From Bacteroidaceae bacterium (GTDB lineage: Bacteria; Bacteroidota; Bacteroidia; Bacteroidales; Bacteroidaceae), in the NCBI GenBank assembly GCA_017560945.1, contig JAFZDY010000053.1, positions 1 through 64,000 of the forward strand: 64,000 nt of DNA, in the 5' to 3' direction. Positions 47,184 through 57,373 of the stretch are shown piece by piece. The first letter of the stretch is position 1; each line of letters opens with the position of its first letter. The notes beneath the pieces are model-generated. The model saw only the letters and a program-made list of their open reading frames with translations, did not search any database and was not told where the DNA came from. The position numbers were made by a program, and so were the translations under genes.

Positions 47184-47191
47184 TACCTTTG
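47184..47191 (+). promoter_or_regulatory. -7 box of the lipoprotein gene at 47239
   Basis: TACCTTTG; the start would be near 47198. The first bases of the RNA would form a 6 bp hairpin with a 3 nt loop (47200-47214). Confidence 0.45.
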
Positions 47192-47238
47192 CATCTGCTC
47201 CTCCATGGTGGAGGGCATAACAAAACAATTCAGTAATA

Positions 47239-48012
47239 ATGAAAACATTTAAATTGGTTGGAATGACATGGATGGCAGTTCTAATGTGTGTGAACTTCAC
47301 ATCTTGTACTGAGGACGAACCTCAATATGAACTGATTCATGAAGGTAAGAAAATAGTTAAAATGGAAATTGAAGACCCATACACTTCCACCGTGAGTCAA
47401 TTCAAATATAATAAAAAAGGTCAAGTGACGGAAATTGTACGTGAGGGCGAATATGATAATGTAACTTTCAACTATGCTTGGGGCAGTAATAAAATTGGTC
47501 CCTATCATTTAAAGGATGGACTTATATCCAATGACTACAATACTGAAGTCACATATAATTCAAATAAGCGACCAATAGAAGTGGGCGGAAATTCAGATTA
47601 TTCCTCATATACTTCATACACATGGGGTGCTGATAGACTGCTGCGTATGTCACCATATCACTGGAAACAGAACGGAGCCCAAGTACTATATATGTTACAT
47701 TTCGAATATGGTGAACCGTTAACATGCAATGGCTATAATCCTATCATTCCTATTTTGCTATCGCGTGAATTATTTGACGACTATTTATGTGTTGCCCATC
47801 CTGAACTCATGAATGCGCGTACCACTATATTACCTCACTCTTTCAAAAAAGACGATTATTACACCAATGATAGCGGACGTCTAGATTATGATACATACAA
47901 AGGGTACATTCTTTATAGGTTTGACGATGACGGGTATATCGTAGAATGCATAATGCGCGAAAACACTCTTTACGACGTTTTAGAAACCAAATATATTATA
48001 ACCTGGGAATAA
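47239..48012 (+). CDS. hypothetical lipoprotein, DUF4595-like
   Basis: A 257-residue lipoprotein: signal peptide, lipobox FTSC, then TEDEP, a surface-export-like acidic run. The body is made of beta-hairpin units with Tyr, Asn and Gly (FKYNKKGQVTEIVREGEYDN, YTWGADRLLRMS), which resembles DUF4595 or YD-repeat-like proteins; this is a guess. AT-rich compared with flanking genes, consistent with an accessory origin. A terminator follows at 48025-48074. Confidence 0.78.
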   Translation: MKTFKLVGMTWMAVLMCVNFTSCTEDEPQYELIHEGKKIVKMEIEDPYTSTVSQFKYNKKGQVTEIVREGEYDNVTFNYAWGSNKIGPYHLKDGLISNDYNTEVTYNSNKRPIEVGGNSDYSSYTSYTWGADRLLRMSPYHWKQNGAQVLYMLHFEYGEPLTCNGYNPIIPILLSRELFDDYLCVAHPELMNARTTILPHSFKKDDYYTNDSGRLDYDTYKGYILYRFDDDGYIVECIMRENTLYDVLETKYIITWE

Positions 48013-48024
48013 TATCCTAACAAT

Positions 48025-48074
48025 ACAAAGAAGCGGTAAATGATTTTTGAGTCAAATACCGCTTTCTTTGTTTC
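48025..48074 (+). terminator. terminator of the lipoprotein gene
   Basis: ACAAAGAAGCGGTA (48025-48038) pairs with TACCGCTTTCTTTGT (48057-48071) with one bulge, then TTT. Confidence 0.65.
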
Positions 48075-48116
48075 ATAACGCCAACCTACCCAAACAAGGA
48101 TAAGTTGGCTTTTTAC

Positions 48117-48236
48117 TTATTTCTTAACTAATCTTGAATCTGACACTCCTTTCTTTAATAATGGCCTTGAAGGTGATTTGGTAGGTGTTAAACCTATCAC
48201 ATTGCCAAAATACTTTTTCATAAAATCATTCATCAT
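48117..48236 (-). CDS. possible small basic protein or gene remnant
   Basis: A 39-residue frame starting MMNDFMKKYFGN and ending RLVKK, with 9 Lys and 3 Arg. The stretch KKYFGNVIGLTP looks a little like the end of an AraC helix-turn-helix, so it may be a fragment of a lost regulator. No ribosome-binding or promoter evidence. Kept only as a possibility. Confidence 0.2.
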   Translation of the reverse strand: MMNDFMKKYFGNVIGLTPTKSPSRPLLKKGVSDSRLVKK

Positions 48237-48469
48237 AGCTATAAATATTTAAAGTTTAACATGTACGATGATATTCAGTAAATGTAGTTTATCCAACCAT
48301 ATCAGACACGCGTTTGATTCACGATATAGATGCTATGCTATCACACGAATTTTAAGCGTTGAAAAGGCTACAATATCTTTGAATATACACTATTTGAAAA
48401 CGTGGAAAATAGTTCACGTCCGCATCAAACTTTTCGGTGCAAACTATTGCTAAAGTAGAGCATAATCTG

Positions 48470-48477
48470 TAACTTTG
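48470..48477 (+). promoter_or_regulatory. orphan -7 box without its gene
   Basis: TAACTTTG, followed by a small hairpin (AATCCC/GGGATT) and about 130 nt of leader-like sequence that ends abruptly at the GGGtGRT fragment (48629). It seems to have lost its gene. Apart from this and the small frame at 48117, nothing else is seen in 48075-48628. Confidence 0.35.
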
Positions 48478-48628
48478 CATTGTCCTTAATCCCTCTTTCG
48501 GGATTCCTCTGTTGGCAAGGCTAATATTCGTGTGTTTTTTTCCTACGATGCAGCCGATATGTAAAATTAAAAGTTCTTTGAAATAAACAGGAGTAAATTT
48601 CTGTCTGATATTCAGCTGAATAGAGTAT

Positions 48629-48827
48629 TTCACCCCGACAACATGGCTGCTGTTCATACGGTATGACCGACACTATGGGTCGTATGCACTCTGACGCACA
48701 ATTCGCAGGTTTTTCATCAGTTCCCGCTCACGTGGAAATGATGGGATTCCTCGGCATTGGTAACAACCCCATGGTAGGTTGCACCGTTGCATGTGCTGTT
48801 GACGTAGCTCAGGCTTTGAATAAGTAA
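48629..48827 (+). pseudogene. 3'-end fragment of a second GGGtGRT gene
   Basis: It aligns with 45407-45612 over its full length. It has lost 7 bp near its start (frameshift) and differs at about nine other places, nearly all third codon positions; one change turns Ser into Phe. It ends with the same AAG TAA stop. The silent divergence shows the fragment evolved as a working gene before it was broken, so it comes from a different strain's copy rather than a fresh duplication. The terminator that follows (48856-48894) may be the ancestral one. Confidence 0.9.
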
Positions 48828-48855
48828 TTCTAAAACGACTTACATATTAAGTCTT

Positions 48856-48894
48856 AGCCCTTGTAATCATTCTCGATTACAGGGGCTATTTTTT
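48856..48894 (+). terminator. terminator after the GGGtGRT fragment
   Basis: A 13 bp stem (48856-48868 with 48875-48887, one G.U pair), 6 nt loop, then ATTTTTT. Strong intrinsic terminator. Confidence 0.8.
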
Positions 48895-49373
48895 GCTCTT
48901 CGGTAGCAATCACATACAACTCAACATCCCCACAGGCTCGTACCAATGGGCGTCAGCACCATGATGATGGGTTGAATCACTATTTTCCAAATTTCCTTCT
49001 TTCCCATAGGTGAAAATTCAAAAATCAAGGTTCAAAATTCAATTATCCATCCGCAGATGACACAGGTGACGCTGATTGATTTAATTATGATTATGATTTT
49101 GCTATACGGACTCTATAATTTTTGGTCTTTTTTAGTGCGAAGCCCTCAATAACTCGTCTGAACGATATTGAAGAATCTGATTACATGTGTTTAGAAATAT
49201 ATTGCTTGTGTTTATAACTACTCCGGTTCGCTCAGTATGACAAAGAGAGAGCGGTTCGTGACACTCATCAAGTCCTTCTCATCACTCCGCGTTGCAAACA
49301 CAAATGGATATAAGTAAATTAAGGTGCAAAAATATCGCTATGAAAGGTTTTTGAGTATGGTTAAAACATTCCT
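48895..49373. other. gene-free stretch with weak short repeats
   Basis: No convincing gene. Two copies of AAAATTCAA lie 21 bp apart (49013, 49034), then three 9-mers, CGCAGATGA, CACAGGTGA, CGCTGATTG (49052-49078). The sequence is AT-rich and may be decayed. Confidence 0.4.
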
Positions 49374-49461
49374 CAAATAGACCTTTATACTAAGGCTACC
49401 AAACCTATATACTTTGTCTATCAAACCTCTATAATTTGGTAATCAAAGTTCGGTAGTTTGG
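49374..49461. repeat. 22-bp tandem array, CAAACC type
   Basis: Four 22 bp units at 49374, 49396, 49418 and 49440, e.g. CTATCAAACCTCTATAATTT plus two more bases; the two middle units match best. No palindrome. From 49462 to the galE promoter nothing else is seen. Confidence 0.6.
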
Positions 49462-49758
49462 TTTACATAAATTTAAAATTATCATAGGAGGCTGTATGTT
49501 AACGATTTCCATTGACTACTTTGAACCTTATTTAAAGTAGAGGTTGACTGAGTTAAACATTATTTTTAATTGCTGCTTGATAAAATACGTATTTTTATCC
49601 GTAGCTTATTTTATTTGTGTGAATGCTAAATAATCAAAAAGGACTGATTCCTACAATATGGAACTAATCTCATTTTATTTTATTCGCTAAAACAATTTTT
49701 ATAGGACAGTAATAATAAAAATCCCATAAAATATGGGTGATTAGTTCAAAAAATGGTG

Positions 49759-49766
49759 TAATTTTG
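49759..49766 (+). promoter_or_regulatory. -7 box of galE
   Basis: TAATTTTG about 80 nt before the galE start; no clear -33 element. Confidence 0.4.
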
Positions 49767-49845
49767 CATCGAAAATAATCAAAACGGTACTTATTGCAAA
49801 GAATGAATTGGTCATGATGAGCCGTAAATGATAAAAAAGAATATA

Positions 49846-50880
49846 ATGAAAGAAAGAATATTAGTAACAGGAGGAACTGGATTCATCGGTAGTCACACGG
49901 TGGTGGAGTTGCAGAATAGTGGATACGAAGTGGTGATTGTCGATAATTTGTCCAACAGTTCGTCAGATGTAGTAGATGGTATAGAGAAAATAACAGGTAT
50001 AAGACCTTATTTTGAGAAATTGGACTGTCTGGATTATGTGGGTCTTGACAAACTATTTGCCAAGTATGGTAATATCAAGTCCATCATCCACTTCGCAGCA
50101 AGTAAGGCAGTGGGGGAGAGTGTGAAAAATCCCTTGTTATACTATCGTAATAACCTGGTGTCACTCATCAATTTGCTCGAATTAATGCCTAAGCATGGGA
50201 TTAAAGGTATAGTATTCTCATCGAGTTGTACAGTATATGGTCAGCCCGATGTGTTGCCTGTAACAGAAGATGCACCTATCAAAAAAGCTGAATCACCGTA
50301 TGGAAATACAAAGCAGATAAACGAAGAGATTATATACGATACGATTAAAAGTGGTTCACCTATACAGGCCATATTGCTTAGATACTTTAACCCTATAGGT
50401 GCACATCCTACGGCTATCATTGGTGAAATGCCCAATGGTGTGCCGCAGAACTTAATACCTTTCCTTACTCAAACGGCCATCGGAATACGTGAGAAATTAA
50501 GTGTATTTGGAAATGATTACAATACACCTGATGGATCTTGTATTCGTGACTATATTAACGTGGTTGACCTTGCAAAGGCTCATGTGGTGGCCATTGACAG
50601 AATACTTCAAGACAAACAGGATGAACAGGTTGAGGTATTTAATATTGGTACAGGTCGTGGATTGTCAGTGTTGGAACTTATCCGTGCTTTTGAAGAATCG
50701 ACAGGAGTGAAACTGAATTATCAGATTGTAGGTCGTCGAGCAGGTGATATTGAGCAGGTGTGGGCTAATCCTGATAAGGCTAACAATGTGCTTGGATGGA
50801 AGGCTGAAACTTCGATAGAGGATACCTTGCGTAGTGCATGGAAGTGGCAGATGAAATTGCGTGAAGAGGGAATTCAATAA
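49846..50880 (+). CDS. galE: UDP-glucose 4-epimerase
   Basis: A 344-residue short-chain dehydrogenase-type enzyme that interconverts UDP-glucose and UDP-galactose with bound NAD. GGTGFIGSH is the dinucleotide-binding loop; the catalytic pair is Ser/Thr in SSSCTVYG and Tyr/Lys in YGNTK. ARVVD-like RDYINVVDLAKAH and FNIGTGRG are family motifs. Met at 49846 (MKERILVTGG) fits the family start; an in-frame ATG at 49828 adds six residues. Monocistronic, with a terminator at 51079-51114. Confidence 0.97.
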   Translation: MKERILVTGGTGFIGSHTVVELQNSGYEVVIVDNLSNSSSDVVDGIEKITGIRPYFEKLDCLDYVGLDKLFAKYGNIKSIIHFAASKAVGESVKNPLLYYRNNLVSLINLLELMPKHGIKGIVFSSSCTVYGQPDVLPVTEDAPIKKAESPYGNTKQINEEIIYDTIKSGSPIQAILLRYFNPIGAHPTAIIGEMPNGVPQNLIPFLTQTAIGIREKLSVFGNDYNTPDGSCIRDYINVVDLAKAHVVAIDRILQDKQDEQVEVFNIGTGRGLSVLELIRAFEESTGVKLNYQIVGRRAGDIEQVWANPDKANNVLGWKAETSIEDTLRSAWKWQMKLREEGIQ

Positions 50881-51078
50881 AAAAATCACGATGAAATGAA
50901 CAAAAAGTCGTATGACAGAGTTATATATGCAAAACATAGGCAAGTCGAGACTCACACGTGATGTATGTGACTTATAGCGCGGTGAATCGTTTTATTCAAG
51001 TGTTATAGTGAATAGAGAAGACTTGGTAAAAGATTGCATAGTAGTTTTGTCGTGTTTTATTTTGTGTTTGTGTTTTGG

Positions 51079-51114
51079 CTATCTCTCGACGTGACGTCGG
51101 GGGATAGTTTTTTT
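51079..51114 (+). terminator. strong terminator, of galE or of a short RNA
   Basis: A 13 bp stem (51079-51091 with 51095-51107; two G.U pairs), a 3 nt loop and seven Ts. A -7-like TAGTTTTG at 51042-51049 just upstream could make a transcript of about 58 nt. The rest of 50881-51078 shows no gene. Confidence 0.75.
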
Positions 51115-51160
51115 GTAAGTAGATGATACTCTGTCTCTGAATATCAAGTATATATAAAAT

Positions 51161-51200
51161 AAAGGACATAGGGATGGGTGAGTGTATCCTTATGTCCTTT
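51161..51200 (-). terminator. terminator of the S9 peptidase gene
   Basis: A 15 bp stem (51161-51175 with 51186-51200, one wobble pair). On the minus strand it runs into TTTATTTTATAT, 28 nt after the stop codon. Confidence 0.7.
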
Positions 51201-51228
51201 TATTGAGTTGTTTTCGTTTTATTTCATC

Positions 51229-53370
51229 TTACTTTTTCAACCATTTGTCGAGCCAACGGAAGAAGGTGCGTTGCCAAAGAATTCCGTTTTGTGGCTTGAG
51301 TACCCAGTGGTTCTCATCGGGGTAAATGAGTAATTGTGCAGGAACTCCACGAAGTACGGCGGCATTGAATGCACTCATACCTTGTGAGGCAAGGATACGA
51401 TAGTCCTTTTCACCATGGATGCAGAGGATGGGAGTGTCCCACTTGTCTACAAACTTGTGTGGAGAGTTTGCAAATGTGCGTTGGGCTATAGCATTGTTCT
51501 TTTCCCAATATGCTCCACCCATGTCCCAATTGGCAAACCACATCTCTTCTGTCTCGAGGTATTGTTGCTCGATATTGAAGATACCATCGTGAGCGATGAA
51601 TGCTTTGAATCGCTTATTGTGATGACCGGCTAACCAATATACGCTGAATCCACCAAATGATGCTCCTACACATCCAAGGCGATTGGTGTCGACGTATGGC
51701 TCAGTGGCAATATCGTCAATGGCACTCAGATAGTCTTGCATGCATTGTCCACCATAATCACCGCTGATGGCTTCGAGCCACTCCATACCAAATCCTGGGA
51801 GTCCACGGCGGTTGGGAGCAATGATAATATAGTCATTGGCGGCCATAATTTGGAAATTCCAACGAAAACTCCAGAATTGACTCACTGGTGATTGAGGACC
51901 TCCTTGGCAGAAAAGTAGAGTGGGGTACTTCTTTGAAGGATCAAAATTGGCTGGATAAATGACCCATGAATGCATCATTTTACCATCGGTTGTCTTTGTC
52001 CAACGAGCCTCTACTTTACCCAGTTTGAGTTGAGAGAATATATGGTCGTTTTCATGTGTCAATTGAGTGATGGCATTTCCTTCGCCTTGGTGAGGTTGTT
52101 CGTTAATAGTGTATAACTCATCAGCATGGCTTATGGAATGTCGCTTTACGATTAGTTGTCCGGGCTTACCGAGTGCTACTGATGAATAGTCATAATCACC
52201 ATCCGTAAGTTTGGTTACCTCACCACTTAGGTTTGTCTTATAAACCATAGTGGTTGCATGCCACACTCCTGTAAAGTAGAGGGATTTGGAATCATGTGAC
52301 CAACAGAAGGCATCTACACCACTTTCGAACGATTCGGTAACAAATTGTTTATCACCACTTTGAAGGTCAAGTACACAGAGACGAGTACGATCACTTTCGT
52401 ATCCATCGCGCTCCATACTTTGCCATGCAATATATCGTCCATCAGGACTGAAGGAAGGATTTGTATCGTATCCATTTAATACGTTTTGTCCTTGAGTACT
52501 CTTTCTTCCACTTTGCTTGCAGAGATTTGTAGTGAGTCCACCTTGTACATTATAAAGATAAATGTCTGAGTCGGTAGAGGTGCTATAGGCTAGTCCTGTC
52601 TTCTTACGACAAGTGTAGGCTATCAATTGGCCATCAGGACTCCAGGCAAGTTGCTCCATACCACCGAAGGGTTTCATAGGTGATTCATAGGGTTCACCTT
52701 CAAGTATGTCTATAGCTACACCCAACTTGTTTCCATCGAATGTGGCAACGTAGGGGTGAGGTATAGTTTCTACCCATTCATCCCAATGCTTGTACATGAG
52801 ATCATCGACTATTATACCGGTTGTCTTGGGTAAATCTGGATAGAGGTCGACTGTACGTTGTCCGTATTTTACTTGTGCTACGAATAGAATTTTATCACCT
52901 GTTGGTGAAGGTGTGAATCCTTCGATGTCTCCATCGAAGTCGGAAATTTGACGACGACCAGTACCATCGGGATTCATTTCCCAAATTTGACTCTTTCCAC
53001 TAACACTACTAAGGAATGCGATTTTTTTGTCTCCCTTTATCCATACTGGGTTGCTCTCGTTTTGAGCAGTAGTGGTGAGAAGTGTATTCTCGCTTCCATC
53101 TGCATTCATTACATAGATGACACGGTGACTCTTGTTTTGTTCTACACTATAATATGCTACGGTATAAACTATACGAGAGCCATCGCTACTTACTTGGTAG
53201 TCTCCCAATCGACCCATTGCCCATAAGGCTTCTGGTGTCATGAGTCCATCTGAAATTTGTATATCGGTCTGTTTTCCAATTATGGGTGCATTGTTGTCCT
53301 CCTGTTTTTTAGTGTTTGTACAAGAGGAGATTAGTAAGGCGGTTGCCATAAATAAAGTGGTAGGTTTCAT
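51229..53370 (-). CDS. S9-family prolyl oligopeptidase-type lipoprotein peptidase
   Basis: A 713-residue protein: lipobox LISSCTNTKK, a seven-bladed beta-propeller with WD40/PD40-like repeats (about 50-430; e.g. GTGRRQISDFDGDIEG) and an alpha/beta hydrolase domain (about 450-710). The triad is Ser in GASFGGFS, Asp in HGEKDYRI and His in DENHWVL. Relatives are dipeptidyl-peptidase 5 or acylaminoacyl peptidases, used in the periplasm to process peptides. An amino-acid-utilising life style fits the arylpyruvate and amino-acid transport genes elsewhere. Confidence 0.94.
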   Translation of the reverse strand: MKPTTLFMATALLISSCTNTKKQEDNNAPIIGKQTDIQISDGLMTPEALWAMGRLGDYQVSSDGSRIVYTVAYYSVEQNKSHRVIYVMNADGSENTLLTTTAQNESNPVWIKGDKKIAFLSSVSGKSQIWEMNPDGTGRRQISDFDGDIEGFTPSPTGDKILFVAQVKYGQRTVDLYPDLPKTTGIIVDDLMYKHWDEWVETIPHPYVATFDGNKLGVAIDILEGEPYESPMKPFGGMEQLAWSPDGQLIAYTCRKKTGLAYSTSTDSDIYLYNVQGGLTTNLCKQSGRKSTQGQNVLNGYDTNPSFSPDGRYIAWQSMERDGYESDRTRLCVLDLQSGDKQFVTESFESGVDAFCWSHDSKSLYFTGVWHATTMVYKTNLSGEVTKLTDGDYDYSSVALGKPGQLIVKRHSISHADELYTINEQPHQGEGNAITQLTHENDHIFSQLKLGKVEARWTKTTDGKMMHSWVIYPANFDPSKKYPTLLFCQGGPQSPVSQFWSFRWNFQIMAANDYIIIAPNRRGLPGFGMEWLEAISGDYGGQCMQDYLSAIDDIATEPYVDTNRLGCVGASFGGFSVYWLAGHHNKRFKAFIAHDGIFNIEQQYLETEEMWFANWDMGGAYWEKNNAIAQRTFANSPHKFVDKWDTPILCIHGEKDYRILASQGMSAFNAAVLRGVPAQLLIYPDENHWVLKPQNGILWQRTFFRWLDKWLKK

Positions 53371-53393
53371 GATTGTTTGTTTGGTGAATATAA

Positions 53394-53476
53394 TTTAGGC
53401 GCGGATTATAGGAAATGCACTGGTGATGAGTATTTTATGTTCCTAATGTGCAATATCCGCGTAATCCGCGCCTAAA
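53394..53476 (-). terminator. long inverted repeat after yidC, with 9-bp repeat units
   Basis: TTTAGGCGCGGATTA (53394-53408) pairs perfectly with TAATCCGCGCCTAAA (53462-53476) across 53 nt. The right arm is two 9-mers, ATCCGCGTA and ATCCGCGCC. It starts 6 nt after the yidC stop and may end its RNA, though the T-run is poor. Confidence 0.5.
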
Positions 53477-53481
53477 GGAAT

Positions 53482-55359
53482 TTATCGTCTGTTGTTCTGT
53501 CCCTGTTGTTGGAGACGTTGTTGTTCTTCTAATTGCTTTTGAAGGGCTTCTAACTTAGCCGCCATACCAGTCATCTTGCGAGGCTTGTTTTTGTTGGCTT
53601 CCATACGAGCTTCCAACTTAGCAAGCAGAGCTTTATCATCGGTGGTCTTTCTCAATACTATCATGATGAGGATACCAATAAGTCCTGAGATGAAATAGTA
53701 GAAGTTCAGACCAGCTGAATAGCTATTGAAGAAGAAGATGAACATAACGGGCATTGCGTACATCATAATCTTCATACCAGGCATTTGTTGCTGAGCCATT
53801 GTTTCCTTTTGTTGGCGCATGGTGTACCATGTATTGAGGATATTTGTCACACTGAAGAGGAGACAGAAGAGGCTCAAGTGGTCTCCCAATAACCAAATGT
53901 CTGTTCCCCAATTGATGACATCGTCGTATGTTGAAAGGTCATTTGCCCAAAGGAAACTTTGTCCGCGCAATTCAATAGCGTTAGGTACAAAATTAAAGAG
54001 AGCAATGTAGACAGGCATCTGTATGAGCATAGGCAAGCAACCACCCATTGGGCTTACACCATAGCGACTATAGAGTGCCATAGTCTCTTGATTCTTCTTC
54101 ATTGCATCATCAGGATTGGGATACTTCTTGTTGATTTCATCGATATAGGGGCGAAGTACACGCATCTTTGCAGATGACATGTAAGACTTGTATGTAGTAG
54201 GATAAACTACAATCTTAACGATGATGGTCATCAAGAGGATTACTATACCCATGTTGAGTCCCCATCCGCTAAGCCAATCGAATACGTTGATGGTGAACCA
54301 ACGGTTGATCCAACGGATAATGGGCCATCCAAGGTAAACAAGTCCTTCCAATTCAGGATCTTTATCCTCGCCATAGATGTAATCATTGGTGGCTTGGAGA
54401 GTTTTGAAGTGGTTGGGTCCAAAGTAGAGTTGGAAATGAGTACTTTCTCTACCTGTGGGATCGAAGAATGCTTCAGAAGTTGCATTGTATTTCTTCAAAT
54501 ATCCGCTTCCTTCCTTCAAGGGTACTGACTTCAATGAAGTGTTGTTGAAATCTTCACTTGCAATGATTACGCTTGAGAAGAACTGATTTTTGAATGCAAT
54601 CCAATTGACGGCTCCTTCTGCTTCTTCTTTATCTTCTGCTCTTTCATTCAAGTGCTCAGTGTCGTCATCAGTCAAACGATAGGTGAGTGATGAGAATTGT
54701 TGTTCAAAACTGAATCCCTTTTCTTGTTGACGAGTCTTCTGGTACCAATTGACATCCATAGTTTTGGTACTGGGTGTGAAGAAATTCTGCATACCCTCTG
54801 AAGTGATGATGAGGTTTGCTAAGTAAAGGTCAGATTGCAAAAAGTAATTGAAGTCGATGTGACGACCTTCACCCACGCTGAGACGCATGGTGACAGTACT
54901 ATCTGATACATTCAATGGTTGGAAGTAGAGGTTCTCTGTAAGGATATTCTCATTTTTACCACTGAACGCGAAATTCATGCGCATTTCATCGTCTCCGTCG
55001 AAGAGTACAATGGGGCCTCCGTCTCTACCTTTATAATCTGCTAAAGTGGCCTTGTTTACAAATCCACCTTTAGTTGAGAGTTCCAGCTCTACGAGATTAT
55101 TTTTTAAGGTTACGAAAATTTCTTTTCCCTGTGAGGCAGAAAAAAGTGCAGAAGTAGAGTCGGGCAAAGCCATACGTGCCTGTTGTGCTTCGGCCAATCC
55201 AGCCGCTTCAAGAGCAGTTTTTTGTTGTTCTACATATTGGATAGAATCTTGATATTGTTTTATGCGAGCACGTTCCTCTTCAGTTGGGCGATTGATAATG
55301 CTGAAGCCAATTAGTACCAATCCGATGAGAGTGAATCCTATTAAACTGTTTTTATCCAT
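53482..55359 (-). CDS. yidC: membrane protein insertase YidC
   Basis: A 625-residue inner-membrane protein that inserts and folds membrane proteins, alone or with Sec. There is an N-terminal anchor (SLIGFTLIGLVLIGFSI), a large periplasmic domain (about 60-350) and the conserved insertase core with five membrane spans (about 360-590; GWGLNMGIVILLMTI, SPMGGCLPMLIQMPV). A basic, Gln-rich C-terminal tail (KQLEEQQRLQQQGQNNRR) may touch ribosomes. It is downstream of pyrG on the same strand, with the 7-bp array between. Confidence 0.97.
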   Translation of the reverse strand: MDKNSLIGFTLIGLVLIGFSIINRPTEEERARIKQYQDSIQYVEQQKTALEAAGLAEAQQARMALPDSTSALFSASQGKEIFVTLKNNLVELELSTKGGFVNKATLADYKGRDGGPIVLFDGDDEMRMNFAFSGKNENILTENLYFQPLNVSDSTVTMRLSVGEGRHIDFNYFLQSDLYLANLIITSEGMQNFFTPSTKTMDVNWYQKTRQQEKGFSFEQQFSSLTYRLTDDDTEHLNERAEDKEEAEGAVNWIAFKNQFFSSVIIASEDFNNTSLKSVPLKEGSGYLKKYNATSEAFFDPTGRESTHFQLYFGPNHFKTLQATNDYIYGEDKDPELEGLVYLGWPIIRWINRWFTINVFDWLSGWGLNMGIVILLMTIIVKIVVYPTTYKSYMSSAKMRVLRPYIDEINKKYPNPDDAMKKNQETMALYSRYGVSPMGGCLPMLIQMPVYIALFNFVPNAIELRGQSFLWANDLSTYDDVINWGTDIWLLGDHLSLFCLLFSVTNILNTWYTMRQQKETMAQQQMPGMKIMMYAMPVMFIFFFNSYSAGLNFYYFISGLIGILIMIVLRKTTDDKALLAKLEARMEANKNKPRKMTGMAAKLEALQKQLEEQQRLQQQGQNNRR

Positions 55360-55406
55360 TTCTTTTGTTTGTCAGTCTTTTATATTTCTTAAAAATGATT
55401 ACTTAT

Positions 55407-55502
55407 GTTATGAGTTACGAGCTACAAGCTACGAATATACCTCGAAGATGACCGAGTTTTACTCGTAAGCTCATAGCTCGTAGCTTATCACTCGTAGCTT
55501 GT
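55407..55502. repeat. 7-bp tandem array, locus 3, inverted pair
   Basis: Left: GTTATGA, GTTACGA, GCTACAA, GCTACGA (55407-55434). Right: ACTCGTA, AGCTCAT, AGCTCGT, AGCTTAT, CACTCGT, AGCTTGT (55461-55502). The arms are reverse complements and could form a long hairpin just past the pyrG stop. Confidence 0.65.
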
Positions 55503-55504
55503 TT

Positions 55505-57121
<1,617 letters not shown>

Positions 57122-57176
57122 TTATAATTTACAATTTTCACTTACCTCCTCTTCTGGTGAGGAAACAAATAACGCG

Positions 57177-57208
57177 CAAAGTTACAAAAAAATGCTCTTA
57201 CTATTGCA
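57177..57208 (-). promoter_or_regulatory. promoter of pyrG
   Basis: Minus strand: -7 box TAACTTTG (57177-57184), TTG at 57206-57208, spacer 21 nt. Leader about 65 nt. Confidence 0.5.
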
Positions 57209-57300
57209 ATATTTATATTAAAAAAGTATACTTGCTTGTGTATTTTAATATCTATTTTAAAATTTAATGTATTTATGAGGTGTAAATCAAAATTATAAAG

Positions 57301-57308
57301 TAACTTTG
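57301..57308 (+). promoter_or_regulatory. -7 box of the DUF3078 gene
   Basis: TAACTTTG, about 66 nt before the start at 57374. Divergent from the pyrG promoter. Confidence 0.45.
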
Positions 57309-57373
57309 CAAACCCTACTAATTCAATATGAAGGAATAAAACATTTTTTGACAAAACAAAAATTATAAGATTT

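Noticed and set aside
45612..48629. Integrative element with its own integrase
   Set aside because: No integrase, relaxase or transposase frame is present and no clear direct repeat other than the gene fragment was found.
48352..48657. 101-codon minus-strand reading frame
   Set aside because: It runs through a plus-strand promoter and into the GGGtGRT fragment and has no recognisable motif. More likely leader DNA of a lost element.
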